The notes below the pieces were generated by a model. It was given only the letters and a program-made list of their open reading frames with translations. It did no database searches and was not told where the DNA came from. From contig PMBA01000403.1 in assembly GCA_003152795.1 (NCBI GenBank), positions 1 to 11,634 on the forward strand: a stretch of DNA of 11,634 nucleotides, written 5' to 3'. The DNA comes from Acidobacteriaceae bacterium (GTDB taxonomy: Bacteria; Acidobacteriota; Terriglobia; Terriglobales; Acidobacteriaceae). Position numbers and translations under genes: made by a program. Below, piece by piece: positions 1-5,066 of the stretch (position 1 is the stretch's first letter; the number at the start of each line of letters is the position of its first letter).

Positions 1-67
1 CACCGAACGCCGGCAGAGCAAGAGCAAGCGCCAGCAAAGCCACAAGCACGCGTCTGGTCTTCATCAT
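1..67 (-). CDS. N-terminus of an exported protein (partial, runs off the window)
   Basis: Only the first 22 codons are present. They read MMKTRRVLVALLALALALPAFG, a textbook Sec signal peptide: a basic n-region (K3, R5, R6), an Ala/Leu/Val core, and a small-residue end near Ala-Phe-Gly. The mature protein lies outside the window, so its function cannot be named. The start is supported by an AAGGAG ribosome binding site (complement of 75-80) seven bases before the ATG at 67; a second ATG follows immediately and could serve instead. The product is expected in the periplasm or outer envelope. It is transcribed in the same direction as the next gene upstream (323-790), with a 255-bp gap, so it probably has its own promoter. 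Confidence 0.72.
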   Translation of the reverse strand, partial: MMKTRRVLVALLALALALPAFG

Positions 68-77
68 GGCATTTCTC

Positions 78-107
78 CTTGTACGGATGTGCTTCGCAGA
101 ATGTCAA
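78..107 (-). promoter_or_regulatory. Possible promoter of the exported-protein gene
   Basis: On the minus strand a perfect -35 hexamer TTGACA (complement of 102-107) is followed after 18 bp by TACAAG (complement of 78-83, four of six matches to TATAAT). The -10 overlaps the AAGGAG ribosome binding site, so a transcript from here would start almost at the ATG and lose that site. Either the TTGACA match is chance or the true -10 is elsewhere. The rest of 108-322 shows no clear hairpin or terminator. Confidence 0.22.
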
Positions 108-322
108 AACCGAACAGAAATCCGCGCTTTCAAGACAAGTGAAAGATAGTCGCTCAACCAATTTTGTTCAGTGCGGAAAGTCACGGTGGGCGGTGACCAG
201 CCTCCAAACTTGTGCGCCCGGGTGCAAGGCCATGCGCGGGTTCGGATTTTGGGAGTTGTCGACGAAACCGGCATGGAGGTTTGAAATCTTCGCGGAACAA
301 TCTCTTAGCTCTCAGGACAGGC

Positions 323-790
323 CTAGGGTTCACCGGCCGGATTGGGGGCCTGCCGCTTCACAAATTCGAAGGTGCAAGCGCGGCCTACAATGCCGAGGCC
401 TTCGTCCCTGGTGCCTGTGCCTTCGGTCTCTTTGAATTGGGCCTTGATGTTGTAGCTGTAATCCTCGCCCTTGCGGGCGAAGACTCCACGGGCATATTTT
501 CTGGAGGCGACGATGCCGGTGGCAGACAGCTTGGCGCTGCCGTTCTCGGCGATTTTGCCTTCGATGAGCAGGTAGCCGGGTTCCCCGGCGGTGGCGCGCT
601 CTCCGTGAAAGTCGCTGTTCTGGATGACGCTCGGAAACTGCCAGGTGTAGCCCTCGGTGCTTCCTTTTGGAGGGCAGGTGAGCTTGGTGAGCCACTTGCC
701 ATCGAAACGCCCCCCGGCAACCGATTGGGACAGGGCATGGCTGCCGCTCAGCAGGATGAGTCCAGCCAAAACGAAACTAAGTCTGCGCAT
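323..790 (-). CDS. Secreted protein of unknown function, 155 aa
   Basis: The start is the ATG at 790, preceded by GGAGGT (complement of 794-799) at short spacing. It begins a signal peptide: MRRLSFVLAGLILLSG, then a likely cleavage site around SHALS-QS. Longer in-frame readings upstream to 1072 lack a comparable ribosome site and would bury the signal peptide. The mature part (about 130 residues) opens with a FDGKWLTKLTCPP motif, contains many alternating polar and hydrophobic stretches (SYNIKAQF, GYLLIEGKI), and ends near RACTFEFVKR, which looks like a small all-beta fold. Cys residues in TCPP near the start and RACTF near the end could form a disulfide. It resembles uncharacterised small secreted proteins with an FDGxW...TCPP opening that I recall from Proteobacteria and Acidobacteria; no function is known to me. 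It is expected in the periplasm. Confidence 0.82.
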   Translation of the reverse strand: MRRLSFVLAGLILLSGSHALSQSVAGGRFDGKWLTKLTCPPKGSTEGYTWQFPSVIQNSDFHGERATAGEPGYLLIEGKIAENGSAKLSATGIVASRKYARGVFARKGEDYSYNIKAQFKETEGTGTRDEGLGIVGRACTFEFVKRQAPNPAGEP

Positions 791-1133
791 ACGACCTCCG
801 TGGAGAACCGCCGCCCGTATGACGGGCCACCACCAGAATTTCACGCTTGCGGTCGATGTTTTGTCGGTGAGCTTTGACACACGGGAAGGTGACAACTGAA
901 GTTTGGTCATGCTGGTGAACGAGTTGCTGTATAGGGGAATGCCAACGAAGCGATGGTCAGGGTTCCGGCAGGGACGATTGGGGCAAAATTGTCCTGGCCT
1001 GTGCGTGCGATCACAGACAGAATCGCCTGGACCGACTAAAGTGCCGGTGGATCGTTGGTTCTGGTTCGACACTCAGTCAGCCATGCGAGTGTGCTCCGAG
1101 CGCGATGGTCTTCGCGCCGGAGAGGAGGTTCCC
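791..1133. other. Divergent intergenic region, 343 bp
   Basis: This stretch separates the minus-strand secreted-protein gene from the plus-strand small membrane peptide, so it should hold two divergent promoters. No convincing open frame is present. Structures seen: a perfect 6-bp-stem hairpin GCCCGT-ATG-ACGGGC at 813-827, in the 5' leader of the minus-strand gene; and an inverted repeat ACACTC...GAGTGT at 1069-1074 and 1087-1092, about 40 bp before the small peptide's start. On the plus strand TTGACA at 874-879 has no good -10 at the right distance (TGAAGT after 17 bp). Confidence 0.5.
813..827 (-). promoter_or_regulatory. Small hairpin in the leader of the secreted-protein gene
   Basis: GCCCGT-ATG-ACGGGC is a perfect 6-bp inverted repeat with a 3-nt loop, centred about 30 nt upstream of the ATG at 790 and just upstream of its GGAGGT site. 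It could be an mRNA hairpin or a protein-binding site. Short GC-rich palindromes occur by chance in such DNA, so the call is weak. Confidence 0.25.
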
Positions 1134-1292
1134 ATGCCTCTGTATTTTCTGAAACCACATTCCTTTGTGCCAGGGGCGTTTCTCGGTCTGATCTTGGTTC
1201 TGGTTTCGTTCGTCGTGTGCGGATTCTATGTAGCGTCGCCAGAAGGCAATGAAGTTACCGAGCCAGCCAACTCGGTTGCCTTCGGAAGCTGA
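1134..1292 (+). CDS. Small single-pass membrane peptide, 52 aa
   Basis: The ATG at 1134 is preceded by AGAGGAGG (1121-1128), one of the best ribosome binding sites in the window, at ideal spacing. The 52-residue product has a short N-terminus with Lys and His, one strongly hydrophobic segment of about 20 residues (FVPGAFLGLILVLVSFVVCG, roughly 11-30), and a polar, acidic C-terminal tail (EGNEVTEP) ending GS. The positive-inside rule suggests the N-terminus is in the cytoplasm and the tail outside. No family is recognised. The frame remains open upstream to 903, but that part looks non-coding and contains no signal. The gene lies 314 bp before the pseudokinase on the same strand; a functional link is possible but unproven. 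Confidence 0.6.
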   Translation: MPLYFLKPHSFVPGAFLGLILVLVSFVVCGFYVASPEGNEVTEPANSVAFGS

Positions 1293-1606
1293 ATCCGGGC
1301 TTGTTGAAAGCCACCACGGCGGATGGTACCGGCGCCGGCATTGCAGCGAGGGGGAAGTCTGCGTTTTTTCCGGCTTTGCGGCTGACCGATGAGTTGCTGC
1401 AAGCAGTTACGTGTAACCAGTACGACGATACCTTCCGGTTGCAGCCCGCCGGCATGCGAAAGCCTCCCGCGCCCACTTTCTCAGTACTTTCGTAACTCTC
1501 GGTCGGGCAGTTGAAGGCGGTATTCTAGCTGTTGATTCTCCCCCTTGTTCTTAGGCAAATCCACATTTTAGGTGTAGTGCGGCTTGTCACCGCGGGGACA
1601 AATGTA
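1293..1606. other. Intergenic region upstream of the pseudokinase gene, 314 bp
   Basis: No credible gene is seen; the short open frames here lack ribosome sites and recognisable sequence. It holds a weak hairpin GGCTT-GTTGA-AAGCC (1298-1312) just after the small peptide gene, without a T-run. It also holds a self-complementary CCGGCGCCGG (1329-1338), an inverted repeat GTTAC-GT-GTAAC (1406-1417), and the near-palindrome at 1584-1601. A -35-like TTGTTC (1545-1550) is followed after 17 bp by TTAGGT, a poor -10, so no promoter is called with confidence. Confidence 0.5.
1584..1601 (+). promoter_or_regulatory. Near-palindrome over the pseudokinase ribosome-binding region
   Basis: TTGTCACCGCGGGGACAA is an 18-bp palindrome with a single mismatched pair: TTGTC/GACAA arms around a CCGCGG core. 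It ends five bases before the ATG at 1607, and the only Shine-Dalgarno-like stretch (GGGGA, 1594-1598) lies inside it. It could be an operator for a dimeric repressor, or an mRNA hairpin that masks the ribosome site. The sequence alone does not separate these. Confidence 0.35.
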
Positions 1607-4165
1607 ATGGCGACGATGTTTGGCCGGTTCGAAGTCCAGAGTGAGCTTTCGAGGTCGGAGACCGCCTTGATTTATAAGGCGATGGACACGGAAACGAATC
1701 AGGTGGTGGCGCTCAAGACGCAGAATCTGGAGCCTTTGGGCGACCGCGCGGATAGGTTTGTGAGCACGCTGATCGCGGAAGGGGAGAGCACGCGCGATCT
1801 GGTCAGCCAGAATATTGTCCTGCTCTATGGCGCCGGCGAGATCGACAACCAGTACTGCGCCGCAATGGAGTACATCCAGGGCAACAGCGTTGCCACCATG
1901 CTGGAGCGCAAAGAAGGTTTCTCGATCTGGGATCTGCTGGACATTACCCGCCAGGTTTGCGCAGGTCTGGAGCACGCGGCGGCAAAGGGAGTGGTGCACT
2001 GTTCGCTGGAGCCCGCCAAGATCATGGTGCAGTGGGACGGGATGGTTAAAATCCTGGGCTACGGCATCTCGAACATGAGCCTGATCGAGGCGGAATCGGG
2101 AAAAGGTCTGGGGCGTCTGATGCCCTACTGTTCTCCGGAACAGATTCGCGGCGAAGCCATCGACATGCGTTCGAACCTGTTCAGCCTGGGCACGATTCTT
2201 TACGAGATGGTGGCGGGCCGGCAGGCCTTCGACGCCGCCGATCCGGTTGCGCTGGTGAGCCAGATTCAGAACGAGATGCCCGCCAACCCGGCTACGGTAA
2301 ACGCCAAGATCCAGCCGGGGGTGGGCGCGCTGATTATGAAAGCGCTGGCGAAAGATCCGGCGAAGCGCTATCAGAGTGCGCGCGAACTGGTGGATGACCT
2401 GGAGAAGTGCAAGGACAACAGCGCGAAGGCTGCCACTGATCCCAAGCCGGCGGCATCGGCGGCGAGGGTTGGGGTGGATTCGGCAGCTCGCCGGGCGGCG
2501 GAGAGCAAGTTTGTTACGGCAGCGAAAAGCGCGGCCAAGCCTGAGCGTCCGGCAGCGCCGGTTGCGCCGAAGCCGATTTCTCGCGTTGCTCCTGGGGCCG
2601 TTTCCGCCAAGCCTGTTTCCGCTGAGCCCGTTTCACCAAATACTGTTACTCCGCGAATCAGCCCGCCGGCGGCTTTGCGGACCCCTGCCGCCGCGACCGA
2701 AACCAGAGCCAGTTGGGCGGCTGCGGGCGCTGCGCCGGGAGGGAACGCCACGGGCGCATCCCCTTTGAATCATGGTTCAGACTTGCGCTCGGAATACCGC
2801 TCGGAGTCCGGGGCGCGGATGATCAGCGAAACGGAAGCAAGCGCCCCCCAATCCCAGACCGCGCGCGGCCCGGTTTTATCGGCGGCGATGGTGGAGGAGA
2901 AACCGGAGCGGCAATCGAGGCGCGTGGCGGTTGATCCGGCGATGTCCGAGCCCGCGGCGGGTTCTTCGGGCAGGAGTTTTTCCGATCTGGCGGAGATGCC
3001 ACCGCTGCAGGAACCGGCTTTTACACCGACGGTTCACGAAGCGGCAGAGACGTCGCATCTGGTGGCGCAGATCAAACCGCGAGCGGAAGAGAAACCAAAG
3101 ATGCAGCCGCGGGAAGTCGCAGAGAAGGCAATCCGGCAAATCGTGACGGTTCCGCCGCGACTGATGATCTATTCGATCCTGGGCGCGGTTGGACTGATTC
3201 TGGTGATTGTGCTCGCGGTCTTCTTTCATGTGCGCTCGGAAGACGACGGTTCCACGGCGGCGCCGCGGCCGACGAAAGTCGCCAGGCAAGCCCAGCCGGC
3301 TACGCAGAATGCAGGCAGCCAGAAGCCGGCAGTTTCGCTGGGGCCGGTTTCCGAACCCGCTCCGCGGCTGACCGTGCGCGCGGTCGAAAAGCGCAGTGCG
3401 AACAACGCTCGCCGGGCGCCCGCTCCAGTTCCGGCGCCGGTCGCGATCCCAATGGGAGAGGCGCTGATCGACTCCAGCCCGCCGGGCGCGCAGTTTCAGG
3501 TCGATGGAAAAACCGATCCGGCGTGGGTTACACCGTTTAACGTGGCGGGGCTAAGTCCGGGTAAGCACATCGTGGGCGCGAGCAAGACCGGTTACTCGTC
3601 GGAGATACGATCGGTCGAGGTTGCGGCCGGCAGCAAAGCATCGCTGACGTTTCATTTGTCGCCGGTCAATGCGCTGGTGGTGGTGAACAGCACGCCGGCC
3701 GGGGCCGAGGTCGTCATCGACGGCAGGCCTACCGGACGAGTCACCCCGGTGCAGTTTGCGGTGGAAAAAGGAAGCCACACAGTTCTGGTGCGCAAGCATG
3801 GATACCTGGACGAGACGGTCACTGCCGACCTTGGTCCGGCGCAGAATTTCCAGTACTCGCCCGCGCTCCGGGCGCTGGGCAATACTGAAGCCATGCGGAC
3901 GGTCGGCAAGTTCAACAAGCTGTTCGGACGCGGAGGAGAGAACACAGTAGGCATGGGTTCCATCGCAATTCACACCCAGCCCAAGGGCGCACAGGTTGCG
4001 ATCAACCAGCAGGTCCTGGATAAGCTAGCGCCCGTGGATGTCATGCTGAGTCCGGGGAACTACATCGTGGATATCACGCTCACCGGTTTCAAGCCGGTCC
4101 ACAAAGTCGTCAGCGTCGACAAAAGTGGCAAGGTTGCGATCGACGAAATTCTCGAGCGGCAATAA
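1607..4165 (+). CDS. Membrane-spanning Ser/Thr pseudokinase with three PEGA domains, 852 aa
   Basis: Residues 8-270 have a bacterial Hanks-type (PknB-like) kinase fold. The VAIK-type Lys (ALK, K37), alpha-C Glu (E58), MEY hinge (87-89) and SPEQ (176-179) are kept. The catalytic parts are not: the glycine loop is SRSETA, HRD is HCS (131-133), the catalytic-loop Lys and Asn are E135 and K138, DFG is GYG (151-153), and the F-helix Asp is N190. It should not transfer phosphate and would act as a scaffold or nucleotide/ligand sensor; a search would probably label it a protein kinase. A Pro/Ala-rich linker (about 280-515) leads to one TM helix (520-541). Outside the membrane are three PEGA repeats (about 617-686, 687-755, 784-852), each with a PxGAxxxxxG-type opening; such domains are often linked to envelope or surface binding. 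ATG 1607 fits the start of the fold; an in-frame TTG at 1532 adds 25 unrelated residues, and ATG 1616 is an alternative. Confidence 0.9.
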   Translation: MATMFGRFEVQSELSRSETALIYKAMDTETNQVVALKTQNLEPLGDRADRFVSTLIAEGESTRDLVSQNIVLLYGAGEIDNQYCAAMEYIQGNSVATMLERKEGFSIWDLLDITRQVCAGLEHAAAKGVVHCSLEPAKIMVQWDGMVKILGYGISNMSLIEAESGKGLGRLMPYCSPEQIRGEAIDMRSNLFSLGTILYEMVAGRQAFDAADPVALVSQIQNEMPANPATVNAKIQPGVGALIMKALAKDPAKRYQSARELVDDLEKCKDNSAKAATDPKPAASAARVGVDSAARRAAESKFVTAAKSAAKPERPAAPVAPKPISRVAPGAVSAKPVSAEPVSPNTVTPRISPPAALRTPAAATETRASWAAAGAAPGGNATGASPLNHGSDLRSEYRSESGARMISETEASAPQSQTARGPVLSAAMVEEKPERQSRRVAVDPAMSEPAAGSSGRSFSDLAEMPPLQEPAFTPTVHEAAETSHLVAQIKPRAEEKPKMQPREVAEKAIRQIVTVPPRLMIYSILGAVGLILVIVLAVFFHVRSEDDGSTAAPRPTKVARQAQPATQNAGSQKPAVSLGPVSEPAPRLTVRAVEKRSANNARRAPAPVPAPVAIPMGEALIDSSPPGAQFQVDGKTDPAWVTPFNVAGLSPGKHIVGASKTGYSSEIRSVEVAAGSKASLTFHLSPVNALVVVNSTPAGAEVVIDGRPTGRVTPVQFAVEKGSHTVLVRKHGYLDETVTADLGPAQNFQYSPALRALGNTEAMRTVGKFNKLFGRGGENTVGMGSIAIHTQPKGAQVAINQQVLDKLAPVDVMLSPGNYIVDITLTGFKPVHKVVSVDKSGKVAIDEILERQ

Positions 4166-4467
4166 GCGGCGATTCGGCGAGTTCTGCTGACGCTTTCCTG
4201 GCGTGGCGCGGGTTTCCCTGAGAATCCCTCCGACCTTTGCGGGTGAGCTTTGCGTTTTAACCGCGGAGGCCACCGGGAGTCCACGAAGGCAAACCAGGAA
4301 AGCAGGGGCTCAATCCCAAATCGGGAAAATGCGCCGTTACGTGGTGGTCCTCGGGATTAGTCTGAAAGCAGTGGTTCTTGTTTGCCGGTCACTAAGAGAC
4401 TTGATCCAGATCACAGCCAGCGATTTCGGACGGATGCAGTATAGGCTACGGCAAAAGGAGAAACCTC
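4166..4467. other. Intergenic region between pseudokinase and cNMP-domain genes, 302 bp
   Basis: No gene is supported. The first half contains imperfect hairpins (for example around 4210-4229) but no T-run, so no terminator is called. The stretch near 4257-4285 (TTAACCGCGGAGGCC...) resembles a degenerate dispersed AACCGCGGAGG-type intergenic repeat that I recall from other genomes; this cannot be tested inside one window. The second half holds the FNR-like box and -10 element listed separately. Confidence 0.4.
4401..4445 (+). promoter_or_regulatory. FNR/CRP-family box and -10 element upstream of the cNMP-domain gene
   Basis: TTGAT-CCAG-ATCAC (4401-4414) matches the FNR consensus TTGAT-N4-ATCAA at nine of ten defined bases, and its core TGATC-CA-GATCA is a perfect dyad. 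A -10-like TATAGG lies at 4440-4445 and no -35 is seen at the proper distance. With a start about 7 nt after the -10, the box centre would lie near -42 to -45, close to the -41.5 typical of class II activation by Crp/Fnr proteins. The transcript would keep the AAGGAG ribosome site at 4455-4460. Confidence 0.45.
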
Positions 4468-4932
4468 GTGTTCTCGCAGCCCACGCCAGGCAAGTTGAGT
4501 CCGGATATGTTGCAGTCCCTCCACGGAATAAAATCAATTCGGCTGTTTCCCCGGGGCGTCCTGTTGTTTGAGCAGGGATCCGCGGTAACGGGTGTGTACG
4601 TGGTGGAGCGCGGCGAGGTTCGTGTGCTGCTGTCGACGCCGCAGAGTCAGAGGCAACTTCTGGAGGTTGTCGGCCCCGGAACCATGTTGGGGCTGAGCGA
4701 GAGTATGAGCGGGGAAAATTATCGGATCAGCGCGGAGGCGGGCGAGCAAACGACAGCGGCCTTCATTCCGCGCGAGAAGTTCCAGGAGTTTCTGCGCGAA
4801 CACGGCGATTTCTGCATGGAAGTTGTGCGGCTGTTGAGCGAAGACTTGCACTCGCTTTACCACAAATTCCGGAGCATCAGCGCACATCCGGGGCGCCCGC
4901 GGCACCGGCCGTTGGATGAGCAGCTGAATTAG
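4468..4932 (+). CDS. Crp/Fnr-type cyclic-nucleotide-binding-domain protein lacking an HTH, 154 aa
   Basis: The start is a GTG at 4468 with AAGGAG (4455-4460) seven bases upstream. Residues about 22-115 form a cNMP-binding beta-roll, with the family signatures LFPRGVLLFEQGS (26-38) and GVYVVERGEVRVLL (42-55). Residues 118-140 match the long C-helix (dimerisation) of Crp/Fnr proteins. The usual winged helix-turn-helix, about 70 residues, is absent: the protein ends with a short basic tail (GRPRHRP) and DEQLN. The phosphate-binding cassette is not canonical (GLSESMSGENYRISA, 75-89); R86 might contact a phosphate, but the RS/RT pair of true cAMP receptors is not clear, so ligand binding is uncertain. 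It is cytosolic and probably acts through protein contacts rather than DNA. No HTH remnant is evident before the repeat element that begins at its stop codon. Confidence 0.85.
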   Translation: MFSQPTPGKLSPDMLQSLHGIKSIRLFPRGVLLFEQGSAVTGVYVVERGEVRVLLSTPQSQRQLLEVVGPGTMLGLSESMSGENYRISAEAGEQTTAAFIPREKFQEFLREHGDFCMEVVRLLSEDLHSLYHKFRSISAHPGRPRHRPLDEQLN

Positions 4933-5045
4933 TTCTCAGTTCTCAGTCACCACGGCTTAGAGCCGTGCCCTTCTTAGTGTGCTCGCCTCAGGAATCATGC
5001 GGGCCAGGAGACTGGGAACTGAGAACTGGGAACCGAGAACTGAAC
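4931..5045. repeat. Intergenic element: inverted heptad repeats flanking a hairpin
   Basis: The right arm (5011-5045) is five tandem 7-mers: ACTGGGA, ACTGAGA, ACTGGGA, ACCGAGA, ACTGAAC. The left arm (4931-4947) is the same heptad in reverse orientation (AGT, TCTCAGT, TCTCAGT). The arms can pair over 17 bp with one mismatch, enclosing about 63 bp that includes a perfect hairpin. The element fills the gap between two convergent genes and overlaps the cNMP-gene stop codon. It looks like a dispersed repeat that also serves as a gene-end structure; copy number cannot be judged from one window. Confidence 0.6.
4951..4975 (+). terminator. Hairpin, likely terminator of the cNMP-domain gene
   Basis: CACGGCT-TAG-AGCCGTG (4951-4967) is a perfect 7-bp stem with a 3-nt loop, followed by CCCTTCTT. 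It lies 18 bases after the stop codon. The T-tract is short and interrupted, so termination efficiency is uncertain. Read from the other strand there is no T-run, although the larger stem formed by the heptad arms could help end transcription of the convergent gene. Confidence 0.45.
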
Positions 5046-5066
5046 CGGGAATTCAGGCCGAATGCG

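Noticed and set aside
212..877. Long plus-strand open frame (221 codons) opposite the secreted-protein gene
   Set aside because: It is antisense to a gene with a clear signal peptide and GGAGGT site, has no ribosome site of its own, and its translation shows no recognisable family.
903..1133. In-frame upstream extension of the small membrane peptide
   Set aside because: The 77 extra residues look random, the GTG at 903 has no ribosome site, and the AGAGGAGG site clearly marks the ATG at 1134.
1298..1312. Hairpin after the small peptide gene as a terminator
   Set aside because: Only a 5-bp stem (GGCTT/AAGCC) and no T-run follows.
1301..1495. 64-codon plus-strand frame before the pseudokinase
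   Set aside because: No ribosome site, no hydrophobic or domain-like pattern, and it contains palindromes more typical of regulatory DNA.
1607..2420. Interpretation as an active Ser/Thr protein kinase
   Set aside because: Both catalytic aspartates and several supporting residues are replaced, although the overall fold is clear.
4337..4345. TTACGTGGT as a further copy of the receiver-TonB operator
   Set aside because: The second GTAA half-site is missing, so the match is half of a short motif and likely chance.
4203..4571. Plus-strand open frame of 122 codons covering the pseudokinase-cNMP gap
   Set aside because: It overlaps the start of the cNMP-domain gene out of frame, lacks a ribosome site, and covers the likely promoter.
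5011..5045. Tandem 7-mers as a CRISPR or iteron array
   Set aside because: Units are contiguous with no spacers, too short for CRISPR repeats, and there is no replication gene nearby to support iterons.
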